From: an uncultured Bacteroidales bacterium | GTDB taxonomy: Bacteria; Bacteroidota; Bacteroidia; Bacteroidales; Bacteroidaceae | Assembly: GCA_902768125.1 (NCBI GenBank) | Contig: CACXKA010000015.1 | Coordinates: forward strand, 1 to 46,456 | Reading direction: 5' to 3' | DNA length: 46,456 bases | Shown: positions 7,440 through 16,736 of the stretch, piece by piece | Layout of the letters: each line of letters opens with the position of its first letter | How positions within the stretch are numbered: the stretch's first letter is position 1 | Position numbers and translations under genes: made by a program | The notes under the pieces: generated by a model | Told to the model about the DNA's origin: nothing | The model's database searches: none | The model's input: only the letters and a program-made list of their open reading frames with translations

Positions 7440-9914
7440 TTATTTTTTGTTTTTGTTGATTCGAATCACAGAGAGGGAATAGGCAGGAACCTTCACGCTG
7501 AACGTGTTGCCGACTGTGAGCGTCTGGTTCTCGTTGATTCTCCAGTTACGTTCGTTCTTGGGATTGTCGTCACCAGCCATCACGGAGAGGTGGGCTGTGG
7601 TGTTGTATCCCTTGAGCGTTTCTGCTCCCAAGTCGATGTTGAGGTTGGTCTCGAGGGGCAGGATGCTCACCACCTTGATGATGAGGTCGCCTGTCTGGGA
7701 ATCGATGACCACAGACTTGTCGATATAGTTGGTGAGGTTGTCGCTTTGGAAGGTCAACTTGCCACTGGTGGAGGTGAAGGAAGCCTGTAGGTCTGAATAC
7801 ACGTACTTGTCGCCAGCGTTCTGACCAAAGGCACGTTGCACGAAATAATTGACCGTTGGCTTCACCTCCTTGTTGTCGAAGTAGATGAGGTCGGGATTCC
7901 AGCTGGTGTGTCCCTCCTTGGCAAGCAAAGGGGCATAGGAAGACATGACCACCACGTCGGCATTGCGTTCCACGTTGGCAAGATAGGCGGCTTCCATCAA
8001 GGCATTGATGACGTTGTTGCCCTTCGATGCCCATTCTCCCAGATACACCTTGGTGCCTTGGCGGTCGTAGTTGTCGTAGAAGTCACGATGGTGGAAATAC
8101 CAGTTGATGGAATTGTAGTAGTGTTCATCCACGATGGGGATGTGCTTCTCCTTTGCCTCTCTCCAGCCATATTCGTAATCGCTGCCTTCCCAGAAAGGTC
8201 CCACCGTGCCTACGATGGTGATTTCGGGATGTGCTTTCTGAATGCCTTCGATGAGAAAACGGTAACGCTTCAGGAAAGTCTCACCAATCAGGTCTTCGTT
8301 TCCGATGCCCAGGTATTTCAGGTTGAAAGGCTTGGGATGTCCTGCCTTGGCACGGATTTGGGCGAGTTCAGAGGTCTTGGGGTCTCCATTTGCCCATTCG
8401 ATGAGGTCAAGGAGTTCCTGCAGATAGCTCTCCATCGTGAGCGGTTTGCCCATGTAGGAGTAGGGCGATGGCTTTCCGTTCAGATCTGCCTCGAAGGGGA
8501 TGCCGCCTTGCTGACCGGCTCCACCTTTCCAAGAGTTCTGACAAGGAACGCCTGCTGCCAACACGGGGAGAGGCTCTGCGCCGATGTCCTCACAGAATTG
8601 GAAATACTCAAAAAAGCCCAGTCCGCGTGTCTGGTGATAGCTCCAGATGTTCATGTCGGGTTGGCGTTCCCAGAGGTCACCCACAGTGGCTTGCCAATGG
8701 TAGATGTTGTCGATGCCCTGACCATGAGTGGCACAACCGCCAGGGAAACGTACGAAGCGTGGTTTCAGGTCGGCAATCACTTCGGCAAGGTCTTTCCTGA
8801 GACCATTCGGACGTCCCTTGAAGGTCTCCTGTGGGAAGAGGGAAATGAAGTCGATGTCAACGTTGCTGGCTTCGAGTGGTTCTATCACCAACGATGCTTT
8901 GTCGGCTGATGCAGAAGGGGTTATGACAAACTTTTGTTGTCTCCATTCCTTGGTGGCTTTCAGAGTGGTGGAAGCGAGGGATTTACCGTCGCTCACCAAT
9001 GAGATGCGTAAGGTGCCAGCTCCTTTGGTGAAGAGAGAGAGGTTGTATTTCTTACCCTTCTGAAGTGTGATGCCGTCCCATCCTTCGTTGATGAGTTTGG
9101 CACCAGGAGAGCTTGTCAGGAGTGTGGAATAGTGAGGGTTGTTTCGATGGAAGGGAGCGTGGTTGGCGATGCTCCAAGTGGTGCCTTCTCCTTCCAGTCT
9201 CCAAGCCGTCTTGGCGTCCCAACCACGATGATCGTCGGCTGTGTATTCGAAGTCTCGGTTCTGAATCAGTTCGGCATAGAGACCACCATCGGCGGCGTAG
9301 CTGATGTCCTCGAAAAAGATGCCCATGAGGTCGGGTGAGATGTCCTTCACGTCGTTCATGTTCACTTTGAGGGTGGCGTTGATGCTCTTGGCATTTTTCT
9401 TCAACACGTCTGTGGCACCCAAGAAATCGTCGCGTTCCAATGCGTTGTTGCGGTTAGCCCACAATTGTTTGTTGAACAGGTTCTGCAATCCTTCGTATGG
9501 GATGCGGATGACATTGGTTTGGGATGCTCGCTCTTGTTTCTCCACGATGTTCTGGAACTCGCTGTTGGAGGAAATGTAAGGGTATTCCTGAGGAGTCCAG
9601 AGGGCAAAATCCTCCGATTCGGTGATGGCGATTTGTCCATTCTTCAGGTTGGGGATGAAGGTGGTGCGGTAGGTCTTTCCGTCGTAGGAGAGAACAGGGT
9701 GGAAGAGTTTCTTCTCGCTACCCCAAGTGCCATAGTCGCTGTCGAAGAGGGTGCAGTTCACGTGTGTCCAATGAACGTTGTCGATGGAATAGGCGATTTG
9801 GAAGGCACGGGTGCCGTTCTGCACATCAGGTCGCACATACACGGAGTCGGGATGATGGGCAAAAGCTGCCAGCGACAGGAGGGCAGCGGTGAGGGTCAGG
9901 AAAAGATGTTTCAT
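7440..9914 (-). CDS. secreted alpha-L-arabinofuranosidase, GH51
   Basis: This 824-residue enzyme has a signal peptide (residues 1-19). An extra N-terminal domain (about 20-130) resembles sugar-active-enzyme accessory domains. A CBM4/9-like sandwich occupies about 230-360. The GH51 (beta/alpha)8 catalytic domain has acid/base Glu540 in GIGNED, DEHYYN at 596-601, and probable nucleophile Glu627 in YLGEWAS. GH51 enzymes release terminal alpha-L-arabinofuranose from arabinan, arabinoxylan or arabinogalactan. Classic GH51 proteins have about 500 residues, so this is an extended form common in gut and rumen Bacteroidetes. It lies between a lipoprotein gene and a CE2-like esterase. It is probably periplasmic or surface-associated. 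Confidence 0.92.
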   Translation of the reverse strand: MKHLFLTLTAALLSLAAFAHHPDSVYVRPDVQNGTRAFQIAYSIDNVHWTHVNCTLFDSDYGTWGSEKKLFHPVLSYDGKTYRTTFIPNLKNGQIAITESEDFALWTPQEYPYISSNSEFQNIVEKQERASQTNVIRIPYEGLQNLFNKQLWANRNNALERDDFLGATDVLKKNAKSINATLKVNMNDVKDISPDLMGIFFEDISYAADGGLYAELIQNRDFEYTADDHRGWDAKTAWRLEGEGTTWSIANHAPFHRNNPHYSTLLTSSPGAKLINEGWDGITLQKGKKYNLSLFTKGAGTLRISLVSDGKSLASTTLKATKEWRQQKFVITPSASADKASLVIEPLEASNVDIDFISLFPQETFKGRPNGLRKDLAEVIADLKPRFVRFPGGCATHGQGIDNIYHWQATVGDLWERQPDMNIWSYHQTRGLGFFEYFQFCEDIGAEPLPVLAAGVPCQNSWKGGAGQQGGIPFEADLNGKPSPYSYMGKPLTMESYLQELLDLIEWANGDPKTSELAQIRAKAGHPKPFNLKYLGIGNEDLIGETFLKRYRFLIEGIQKAHPEITIVGTVGPFWEGSDYEYGWREAKEKHIPIVDEHYYNSINWYFHHRDFYDNYDRQGTKVYLGEWASKGNNVINALMEAAYLANVERNADVVVMSSYAPLLAKEGHTSWNPDLIYFDNKEVKPTVNYFVQRAFGQNAGDKYVYSDLQASFTSTSGKLTFQSDNLTNYIDKSVVIDSQTGDLIIKVVSILPLETNLNIDLGAETLKGYNTTAHLSVMAGDDNPKNERNWRINENQTLTVGNTFSVKVPAYSLSVIRINKNKK

Positions 9915-9961
9915 TTTTTAGTGTAATAATTAGTTAGTCAGTCAGTGAGTCGAGAGTGGGG

Positions 9962-10414
9962 TTATTCTTCTTCAGCTCGTACGGTGAATGTCACGCTGTT
10001 GTTCTCGATAGAGGCATTTCCGAACGGACTGCCGTTGCCAAAGAGGCTGGAAGCGCTGACGGTGCCGGGGTTCACTCTCAGGGTGTACATGCCCAGGGTG
10101 TCAGGCACCACGAAGGTGAAGGTGGGTTCCGTGATATCAATGGTCGTGCCCTGACCCTTCACGTTGTATTGAGGCTCTTGCTGATAGCGGCTGAGTGTCC
10201 ATTTGTATTCCATCTTGTACCAGTTCTTGCCCTTCGACATGAATTTGACAGTTGCCGTCACGGTGTCGCCCATGTGGGGCTTGGCAGGACTGATGACCAC
10301 TTCCTTGAAGGAGGGTGGAACGGCGTCCATGGTGGGGTCATTACTGCAATTGGTGAAGAAGAGGGGGCTTGCCATCAGCAGGAACAAAGCCCACAAAAGC
10401 ATGTTACGTTTCAT
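9962..10414 (-). CDS. small lipoprotein with Ig/PKD-like domain
   Basis: This is a 150-residue lipoprotein. The signal (MKRNMLLWALFLLMASPLFF) ends in the lipobox-like TNCSN with Cys at 23, so it is probably lipidated and anchored in the outer membrane. The rest is beta-rich, with repeated TVTATV-, FTFVVPD- and VTFTV-type strands typical of an Ig- or PKD-like fold. It is the first gene of the operon with the GH51 and CE2-like genes (47 nt spacer). It could bind a glycan or partner protein, but no specific function can be read from the sequence. Confidence 0.7.
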   Translation of the reverse strand: MKRNMLLWALFLLMASPLFFTNCSNDPTMDAVPPSFKEVVISPAKPHMGDTVTATVKFMSKGKNWYKMEYKWTLSRYQQEPQYNVKGQGTTIDITEPTFTFVVPDTLGMYTLRVNPGTVSASSLFGNGSPFGNASIENNSVTFTVRAEEE

Positions 10415-10458
10415 TTTTTGTTTGGAAGAATTTGACTTGTTATACTTTAAATTTCTTG

Positions 10459-10466
10459 CAAAGGTA
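10459..10466 (-). promoter_or_regulatory. -7 element for the lipoprotein-GH51-CE2 operon
   Basis: On the minus strand the sequence is TACCTTTG, a match to TAnnTTTG, 44 nt upstream of the lipoprotein ATG. No clean -33 TTTG is seen, which is compatible with an activator-dependent promoter. Confidence 0.55.
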
Positions 10467-10509
10467 AAGAAAAGTTAGGAGTTGAGTGTCACGAGTTAAG
10501 AGTTTTTCG

Positions 10510-10517
10510 TATCTTTG
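10510..10517 (+). promoter_or_regulatory. -7 element for riboflavin synthase
   Basis: TATCTTTG matches TAnnTTTG and sits 28 nt before the ATG at 10546. The leader is far too short for an FMN riboswitch. Confidence 0.6.
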
Positions 10518-10545
10518 CACACATATTTAATATAATTTAGAAGTT

Positions 10546-11148
10546 ATGTTTAGCGGAATCGTAGAAGAATTTGCCACCGTCGTGGCGATAGAGAAGGAAC
10601 AGGAGAACGTGCATTTCACCCTCACTTGCTCGTTTGTCGATGAGTTGAAGATAGACCAGAGTGTGGCGCACAACGGCGTGTGTCTCACCGTGGTGAAGCT
10701 CTTTGATGGCAAGTATGTGGTGACTGCCATGAAGGAGACGCTCGACAGGAGCAACTTGGGACTTCTGAAGGTGGGCGACAAGGTGAATGTGGAACGTTCC
10801 ATGATGATGAACGGACGGCTGGATGGTCACATCGTGCAGGGTCATGTGGACCAGACTGCTGAGTGTGTGGCAAAGATTGACCAGCAAGGCAGCTACACCT
10901 TCCGTTTCCAGTATGCCCTCGACCGTGCGATGGCGAAGAAAGGCTACATGACGGTCGATAAGGGAAGTGTCACCGTCAATGGCGTGAGTCTTACTGTCTG
11001 CAATTCTCAAAACGACAGTTTCGAGGTGAATATCATTCCATACACTTACGACCATACCAATTTCCATCAGATTGAGGTTGGAACGAAGGTGAATCTTGAA
11101 TTTGACATCATCGGAAAGTACATTGCACGCATCCAATCGTTCAACTAA
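10546..11148 (+). CDS. ribE: riboflavin synthase alpha chain
   Basis: This 200-residue enzyme dismutates two molecules of 6,7-dimethyl-8-ribityllumazine to riboflavin. It starts with the family-typical MFSGIVEE. Two lumazine-binding repeats are visible: the first (about 1-95) with NGVCLTVV, the second (about 96-195) with GHVDQTA and VNGVSLTV. It appears to be a single-gene unit, with its own -7 element at 10510 and a hairpin at 11194. The other rib genes are not in the window. Confidence 0.95.
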   Translation: MFSGIVEEFATVVAIEKEQENVHFTLTCSFVDELKIDQSVAHNGVCLTVVKLFDGKYVVTAMKETLDRSNLGLLKVGDKVNVERSMMMNGRLDGHIVQGHVDQTAECVAKIDQQGSYTFRFQYALDRAMAKKGYMTVDKGSVTVNGVSLTVCNSQNDSFEVNIIPYTYDHTNFHQIEVGTKVNLEFDIIGKYIARIQSFN

Positions 11149-11193
11149 CCGTTCTCAAATCGCGCTTTTGTGTGCAAAAATAGGAGAAAAAAG

Positions 11194-11232
11194 GATGGAA
11201 ACTTCGCGAAAAGTCAGGTTCCATCTTTTTTT
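11194..11232 (+). terminator. terminator after ribE
   Basis: GATGGAA (11194-11200) pairs with TTCCATC (11219-11225), followed by a run of T residues up to 11232. It separates ribE from the ilv promoter. Confidence 0.7.
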
Positions 11233-11268
11233 ATTATTAAATATGTGTAAAATGTGGCGAGGATTTCG

Positions 11269-11276
11269 TAACTTTG
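11269..11276 (+). promoter_or_regulatory. -7 element for the ilv operon
   Basis: TAACTTTG matches TAnnTTTG, 47 nt upstream of the ilvD ATG (11324). The 47-nt leader holds no Leu/Val/Ile-rich peptide or attenuator hairpin, so classic enterobacterial attenuation is not evident. Confidence 0.6.
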
Positions 11277-11323
11277 CAAAGTTTTTCGTTAAGCGTAAAA
11301 AGATTTAGAACTCTAACATAAGT

Positions 11324-13126
11324 ATGAAGCATCAGTTACGTAGTGCTGTCTGCACTGAAGGTCGCCGCATGGCTGGAGCGCGTGCTCTGTGGGTAGCCAA
11401 CGGCATGAAGCGTGAACAATTTGGCAAGCCTATCATTGCCATTGTCAATTCTTTCACCCAGTTTGTTCCTGGTCACACGCATCTGCATGAGGCAGGACAG
11501 ATTGTGAAGGAGGAGATTGAGAAGTTGGGGTGCTATGCCGCCGAATTCAACACCATCGCTATCGACGACGGTATTGCGATGGGGCATGATGGCATGCTCT
11601 ATTCGTTGCCTTCACGCGACATCATTGCTGACTCTGTGGAATATATGTGCAATGCACACAAGGCTGATGCAATGATCTGCATCTCCAACTGTGACAAGAT
11701 TACACCGGGCATGCTGATGGCTGCCATGCGTCTGAACATCCCTGCCGTTTTTGTCAGTGGTGGTCCTATGGAGGCAGGTAAGTACAAGGGCGAGAACCTC
11801 GACCTGATTGCTGCGATGATTAAGGGCGCTGATCCCACGGTGAACGATGAGGAATTGGCAGAGGTGGAAAACCGTGCATGTCCTGGTTGTGGTTGCTGCT
11901 CTGGTATGTTTACAGCAAACTCGATGAACAACCTGACGGAAGCCATCGGTCTTTCGCTGCCTGGCAACGGAACGATTCTTGCCACTCACGTGAACCGCCG
12001 AGAGCTGATGAAGGCTGCTGCCCGTCAGATTGTGAAGAATGCCTTTGCTTATTATGAGGATGGTGACGAGAGCGTGCTCCCACGTTCGATTGCCACTCGC
12101 AAGGCGTTCCTCAATGCGATGACGCTGGACATTGCGATGGGTGCTTCCACGAACACCGTGCTGCACCTCTTGGCTGTGGCTCAGGAGGCTGGGGTGGACT
12201 TCACGATGGCTGACATCGACAAGCTCTCTCGCAAGACGCCATTCCTCTGCAAGCTGGCGCCAAACTCACAGAAGTATAGTGTGCAGGAATGCGGTCGTGC
12301 AGGTGGTATGCTGAACCTCCTCGGCGAACTGGCTAAGGGTGGCTTGATTGACACGAACGTGAAGCGTGTGAACGGTGCCACACTGGCGGAGGACATTGAG
12401 AAGTATTCGATTCTGAAAGACAATATCGACCCAGAGGCTAAGCGCATCTACTCAAGCGCTCCTGCTGGTGTGTTCTGCAATAAACTGGGTGTTCAGGACA
12501 CGAACTATGAGACACTGGACACTGACCGCGTGAATGGCTGTATCCGTGACATTGAGCACGCCTACACGAAGGACGGCGGTATGGCTATCCTCTTCGGCAA
12601 CATTGCACAGGACGGTTGTGTGGTGAAGACCGCAGGTGTGGACGAGAGCATCTGGAAGTTCTCTGGTCCTGCCGTGGTGTTCGACTCTCAGGAAGACGCT
12701 TGTGAGGGCATCCTTGGCGGCAAAGTGAAGAAGGGCGACGTGGTCGTCATCACACACGAGGGACCGAAGGGTGGTCCTGGCATGCAGGAGATGCTTTATC
12801 CAACCTCATACATCAAGAGTATGCACATGGGTAAGGAATGTGCCCTTATCACTGACGGTCGTTTCTCTGGTGGCACTTCAGGTCTGTCTATCGGACACAT
12901 CTCTCCTGAGGCTGCATCGGGTGGCAACATCGGCAAGATTGTGGATGGCGACATCATCGACATCGACATTCCAAACCGCAGCATCAACGTGCGCCTGTCT
13001 GACGAAGAACTGGCAGCACGTCCACAGCAACCCCTCAAACGCAACCGCGTGGTGAGCAAGGCGCTCCGTGCATACGCCCAGAGTGTGGCAAGTGCTGACA
13101 AGGGCGGCGTGAGGATTATTGATTAA
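11324..13126 (+). CDS. ilvD: dihydroxy-acid dehydratase
   Basis: This 600-residue Fe-S enzyme dehydrates 2,3-dihydroxy-3-methylbutanoate and -pentanoate to the 2-keto acids of valine and isoleucine synthesis. Family motifs are present: [12 protein letters not shown] near residues 118-129 and [17 protein letters not shown] near 187-203 provide the cluster cysteines, and GRFSGGTSG lies near 513. Length is normal. It opens the cluster ilvD-ilvB-ilvN-ilvC. The 95-nt spacer to ilvB is longer than elsewhere in the cluster and contains simple repeats plus a 36-nt sequence shared with the smalltalk gene at 45.4 kb. Confidence 0.97.
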   Translation: MKHQLRSAVCTEGRRMAGARALWVANGMKREQFGKPIIAIVNSFTQFVPGHTHLHEAGQIVKEEIEKLGCYAAEFNTIAIDDGIAMGHDGMLYSLPSRDIIADSVEYMCNAHKADAMICISNCDKITPGMLMAAMRLNIPAVFVSGGPMEAGKYKGENLDLIAAMIKGADPTVNDEELAEVENRACPGCGCCSGMFTANSMNNLTEAIGLSLPGNGTILATHVNRRELMKAAARQIVKNAFAYYEDGDESVLPRSIATRKAFLNAMTLDIAMGASTNTVLHLLAVAQEAGVDFTMADIDKLSRKTPFLCKLAPNSQKYSVQECGRAGGMLNLLGELAKGGLIDTNVKRVNGATLAEDIEKYSILKDNIDPEAKRIYSSAPAGVFCNKLGVQDTNYETLDTDRVNGCIRDIEHAYTKDGGMAILFGNIAQDGCVVKTAGVDESIWKFSGPAVVFDSQEDACEGILGGKVKKGDVVVITHEGPKGGPGMQEMLYPTSYIKSMHMGKECALITDGRFSGGTSGLSIGHISPEAASGGNIGKIVDGDIIDIDIPNRSINVRLSDEELAARPQQPLKRNRVVSKALRAYAQSVASADKGGVRIID

Positions 13127-13128
13127 AG

Positions 13129-13163
13129 ATTTGAGGTTTGAGGTTTGAGATTTGAGGTTTTTT
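13129..13163 (+). repeat. TTTGAGG-type simple tandem repeat
   Basis: Four near-identical 7-8 nt units (TTTGAGG / TTTGAGA) lie in tandem right after ilvD. A related, inverted set occurs at about 45377-45400 beside the smalltalk gene. It is non-coding, with no obvious hairpin. Confidence 0.6.
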
Positions 13164-13165
13164 TA

Positions 13166-13201
13166 GCAAGCCAAGCGTGCTAAAGATACGATAAGAGATT
13201 T
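13166..13201 (+). repeat. 36-nt exact copy of the smalltalk 3' end
   Basis: These 36 nt are the exact reverse complement of 45398-45433. There the sequence spans the last five codons of the smalltalk gene (Ala-Ser-Gln-Ala-Cys), its TAA stop and about 18 nt beyond. Here it is isolated, with the TAA at 13181-13183 in no gene. It therefore looks like a remnant of a lost smalltalk copy, or a dispersed repeat that also supplies the end of that gene. Confidence 0.8.
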
Positions 13202-13221
13202 TTTTAGACAAATTGATAGAA

Positions 13222-14913
13222 ATGGAAAAGATAACAGGTGCAGAGGCATTGATGAGGGCATTGGAGCATGAGGGCGTGGATGTGCTCTTCGGCTATCCAG
13301 GCGGTTCCATCATGCCGACCTACGATGCACTTTACGATCATAAGAAAACGCTGAATCACATCCTGGTTCGTCATGAGCAGGGTGCGGTTCATGCTGCTCA
13401 GGGTTATGCCCGCGTAAGCGGAAAGGTGGGTTGCGCCATCGTGACTTCAGGTCCGGGTGCCACCAACACGGTGACTGGTATCGCTGATGCCATGATTGAC
13501 TCCACGCCAATGGTGGTCGTCTGTGGTCAGGTGGGTGTTGCCATGCTGGGTACGGATGCCTTTCAGGAGGTCGACGTGGTGGGTGTGACATCGCCTATCA
13601 GCAAGTGGAGCTATCAGATTCGCCGTCCTGAGGATGTGGCTTGGGCTGTTGCCCGTGCCTTCTACATCGCCAAGAGTGGACGCCCGGGTCCTGTGGTGCT
13701 CGACTTTGCCAAGAACGCCCAGACGGGATTGGTGGAGTATGAACCAGCCAAGGTGGATTTCATCCGCAGCTATGAGCCTGAGCCCGATTTGAACATGCCC
13801 GACATCGAGCGTGCTGCCCAGATGATCAATAACAGCGTGAAGCCTTTCGTGCTGGTGGGTCAGGGTGTGGAACTCGGCAATGCGACGGAGGAACTGCGCA
13901 CGTTCTTGGAGAAGGCTGACCTTCCTTGTGGCACCACGTTCATGGGACTTTCTGCCATTCCATCAGACCATCGCCTGAACATGGGTATCCTCGGCATGCA
14001 CGGAAATCTCGGACCGAACGTGATGACCAACCAATGTGACTTGCTCATTGCGGTGGGTATGCGTTTCGACGACCGTGTGACGGGCAATCTTGCCACTTAT
14101 GCCAAGCAGGCAAAAATTATCCACTTCGACATTGACCGTGCGGAGTTCAACAAGAACGTGCCGGTTGACCTGAAGGTGTGGGGCAACTGCAAGGAGACGC
14201 TGGCAGCCGTAACGAACCTGATTTCTCCAGCCAAGCATACGTCTTGGATTGAAGGTTTCAAACCATACGAAGAGAAGGAATATGAGAAGGTGATTGACAA
14301 GGCACTCCATCCAACGGAAGGACCTCTCTTGATGGGGGAGGTGATTCGCAAGGTGAGTGAGGCTGCCGAAAACAAGGGCATCATGGTGACTGACGTGGGT
14401 CAGAACCAACTAATGGCTTGCCGCTACTTCAAGTTCACCCAGAAGCGTTCGGTGGTGACATCGGGTGGTCTCGGCACGATGGGCTTTGGTCTTCCTGCTG
14501 CCATTGGTGCCACGTTTGGCGCTCCCGACAGAACGGTTTGTCTCTTCGTGGGCGACGGTGGCTTGCAGATGACCATTCAGGAACTCGGCACCATCATGGA
14601 GCAGGGCGCACCTGTGAAGATTATCCTCCTGAACAACAACTTCCTGGGCAATGTGCGCCAGTGGCAGGAGATGTTCTTCGCTCACCGCTACTCGTTCACT
14701 CCGATGTTGAATCCGAACTACGAACTCATCGCCAAGGGTTACGGTATTCCAGCCAAGACGGTGATTGAGAGAAAAGACCTCGATGGAGCCATCGCTGAGA
14801 TGTTGGCAACGCCTGGTCCATTCCTCTTGCAATGTGCCATCAAGGAAGAAGACAACGTGCTTCCGATGACACCTCCAGGAGCCAACATTGACGAGATGCT
14901 GCTTGAGTTATAA
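13222..14913 (+). CDS. ilvB: acetolactate synthase large subunit
   Basis: This 563-residue TPP-dependent enzyme condenses pyruvate with pyruvate or 2-ketobutyrate in the first common step of branched-chain amino acid synthesis. Visible features are FGYPGGSIMPTYDAL near 23-37, catalytic Glu52 in RHEQGA, and the TPP/Mg motif GDGGLQMTIQELG followed by NNN. I chose the ATG at 13222; an in-frame TTG at 13213 adds only three residues. The stop overlaps the next start (TAATG at 14911-14915), so the small subunit is translationally coupled. Confidence 0.96.
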   Translation: MEKITGAEALMRALEHEGVDVLFGYPGGSIMPTYDALYDHKKTLNHILVRHEQGAVHAAQGYARVSGKVGCAIVTSGPGATNTVTGIADAMIDSTPMVVVCGQVGVAMLGTDAFQEVDVVGVTSPISKWSYQIRRPEDVAWAVARAFYIAKSGRPGPVVLDFAKNAQTGLVEYEPAKVDFIRSYEPEPDLNMPDIERAAQMINNSVKPFVLVGQGVELGNATEELRTFLEKADLPCGTTFMGLSAIPSDHRLNMGILGMHGNLGPNVMTNQCDLLIAVGMRFDDRVTGNLATYAKQAKIIHFDIDRAEFNKNVPVDLKVWGNCKETLAAVTNLISPAKHTSWIEGFKPYEEKEYEKVIDKALHPTEGPLLMGEVIRKVSEAAENKGIMVTDVGQNQLMACRYFKFTQKRSVVTSGGLGTMGFGLPAAIGATFGAPDRTVCLFVGDGGLQMTIQELGTIMEQGAPVKIILLNNNFLGNVRQWQEMFFAHRYSFTPMLNPNYELIAKGYGIPAKTVIERKDLDGAIAEMLATPGPFLLQCAIKEEDNVLPMTPPGANIDEMLLEL

Positions 14914-15605
14914 TGCAAACGACAAGGAAAACTTTCGGAGGACAATGTGGTGAGTGTTCCTCATGCGGCAAATGCCAGCGTGTACTCGAACAGGGTAATC
15001 CTCCTAAAGAAAAAGAAATAAAAGTACAAACTCCAACAATGGAACAAGATACAAGTACAAAACTCTATACCTTCCTGATTTACTCGGAGAACGTGCCAGG
15101 TCTGCTTTCTCAGATCACGGCTGTGTTCACCCGTCGTCAGGTCAACATTGAGTCATTGAACGTGTGCGCTTCCAGCACGCCAGGGGCACACAAGTACACG
15201 GTTACTGCCTACTGCGATGAGCGGATGGCTCGCATCCTCACCTCACAGGTGGAGAAGCGCATCGAGGTGCTTCAGGCACACTTCTACACCGACGATGAAC
15301 TGTTCATCAACGAGACCGCGCTCTTCAAACTGAGCACGCCTGCCATGATGAAGAATCGTGAGGTGAGCAGTCTGGTGCGCTCTTACGACGCCCGCATCAT
15401 CGAGGTGAACAGCACGTATTCAGTGGTGGAAATCACAGGCTTCACCGACGAAATCATCGCACTCTTCGACAAGTTGCAGAAACTCGACTGTGTGTTGCAG
15501 TTCGTGCGTTCAGGACGCATCTGCATCACCAAGAGCCGCGTGGAGCACTTGGACGAGTATCTGGCTGTGCGTGAGGCTAAAAGAGCAAGAGAAGAAAAGA
15601 AATAG
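14913..15605 (+). CDS. ilvN: acetolactate synthase small subunit with Cys-rich N-terminal extension
   Basis: This regulatory subunit binds valine through an ACT domain and stimulates the large subunit. From the overlapping ATG (14913) it has 230 residues. Residues 51-125 form the ACT domain (YTFLIYSENVPGLLSQI, NIESLNV), followed by the C-terminal ALS domain ending SGRICITKSRVEHL. Most relatives begin near the second in-frame Met43 (15039). The first 42 residues are an extra piece with Cys12, Cys15, Cys18 and Cys21 in CGECSSCGKC, a CxxCxxCxxC pattern like that of Fe-S or Zn sites. The TAATG overlap with ilvB and the open frame throughout support the long form. Internal initiation at Met43 remains possible. 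Confidence 0.88.
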   Translation: MQTTRKTFGGQCGECSSCGKCQRVLEQGNPPKEKEIKVQTPTMEQDTSTKLYTFLIYSENVPGLLSQITAVFTRRQVNIESLNVCASSTPGAHKYTVTAYCDERMARILTSQVEKRIEVLQAHFYTDDELFINETALFKLSTPAMMKNREVSSLVRSYDARIIEVNSTYSVVEITGFTDEIIALFDKLQKLDCVLQFVRSGRICITKSRVEHLDEYLAVREAKRAREEKK

Positions 15606-15626
15606 ATTAATCTTTAATAATAACCA

Positions 15627-15643
15627 GCAAGGAACTTCCTTGC
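15627..15643 (+). other. perfect palindrome in the ilvN-ilvC spacer
   Basis: GCAAGGAA and TTCCTTGC flank a single C, giving a tight hairpin in the transcript 22 nt before the ilvC ATG. There is no following T-run, so it is more likely an mRNA-stability or processing element, or a protein site, than a terminator. Confidence 0.5.
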
Positions 15644-15664
15644 ACAATTAAAACAAAAATCAAA

Positions 15665-16708
15665 ATGGCAAAAATGAATTTTGGTGGCGTTATCGAAGAG
15701 GTAATGACACGTGAAGAATTCCCACTCGAGAAGGCTCGTGAGATTTTGAAGGACGAGACCATCGCAGTGATTGGTTATGGTGTACAGGGTCCTGGTCAGG
15801 CTTGCAACCTCCGCGACAATGGTTTCAACGTGATCGTTGGTCAGCGTCAGGGCAAGACTTTCGAGAAGGCAATTAAGGATGGTTGGGTACCAGGCGAGAC
15901 TCTCTTCTCTATCGAAGAGGCTGCTGAGAAGGGTACTATCGTGATGTGTCTGCTTTCAGACGCAGCTGTGATGTCTGTATGGCCCACTTTGAAGCAGTAC
16001 CTCACTCCAGGTAAGGCACTCTACTTCTCTCATGGTTTCGCTATCACTTGGAATGACCGCACTGGTTGTGTTCCTGCTAAGGACATCGACGTGATTATGG
16101 TGGCTCCAAAGGGTTCCGGTACATCACTCCGCACCATGTTCCTTGAGGGTCGTGGTCTGAACTCTTCTTACGCAGTATATCAGGACGCTACAGGCAAGGC
16201 TCTTGACCGTACCCTCGCTTTGGGTATCGGTATCGGTTCTGGTTACCTGTTCGAGACTACTTTCCAGCGCGAGGCTACTTCTGACCTCACTGGTGAGCGT
16301 GGTTCATTGATGGGTGCAATCCAGGGTCTTCTCCTCGCTCAGTACGAAGTGCTCCGTGAGAACGGTCACACTCCATCTGAGGCATTCAACGAGACTGTTG
16401 AAGAGCTCACTCAGTCGCTCATGCCTCTCTTCGCTCAGAAGGGTATGGACTGGATGTATGCAAACTGCTCAACTACTGCACAGCGTGGTGCTCTCGACTG
16501 GATGGGTCCTTTCCACGATGCCATCAAGCCAGTTGTTGAGAAGCTCTACGCTTCTGTGAAGTCTGGTCACGAGGCTCAGATCTCTATCGACGCAAACTCT
16601 AAGCCTGACTACCGTGTAGGTCTTGAGAAGGAGCTTGCTGCTCTCCACGATTCTGAAATGTGGCGCACAGCAGAGGTGGTTCGTCAGCTCCGTCCTGAGA
16701 ACAACTAA
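15665..16708 (+). CDS. ilvC: ketol-acid reductoisomerase
   Basis: This 347-residue enzyme isomerises and reduces acetolactate or acetohydroxybutyrate to the dihydroxy acids. The N-terminal Rossmann domain has the dinucleotide motif GYGVQGPGQACNLRDNG at about 38-54, followed by VGQRQG. The C-terminal knotted domain contains the metal-binding acidic residues, for example in SDLTGERG and FNETVEEL. It is a class I-length protein. It has many T-ending codons (GGT, GCT, ATC) and looks codon-biased for high expression relative to its neighbours. It is the last ilv gene, 59 nt after ilvN, and is followed by a strong terminator. Confidence 0.96.
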   Translation: MAKMNFGGVIEEVMTREEFPLEKAREILKDETIAVIGYGVQGPGQACNLRDNGFNVIVGQRQGKTFEKAIKDGWVPGETLFSIEEAAEKGTIVMCLLSDAAVMSVWPTLKQYLTPGKALYFSHGFAITWNDRTGCVPAKDIDVIMVAPKGSGTSLRTMFLEGRGLNSSYAVYQDATGKALDRTLALGIGIGSGYLFETTFQREATSDLTGERGSLMGAIQGLLLAQYEVLRENGHTPSEAFNETVEELTQSLMPLFAQKGMDWMYANCSTTAQRGALDWMGPFHDAIKPVVEKLYASVKSGHEAQISIDANSKPDYRVGLEKELAALHDSEMWRTAEVVRQLRPENN

Positions 16709-16736
16709 TTCTCTTCTCATTAGAGAACAAAAGAAA

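Noticed and set aside
10440-10545. FMN riboswitch before riboflavin synthase
   Set aside because: Only about 20 nt lie between the predicted transcription start and the ATG, too little for an RFN element.
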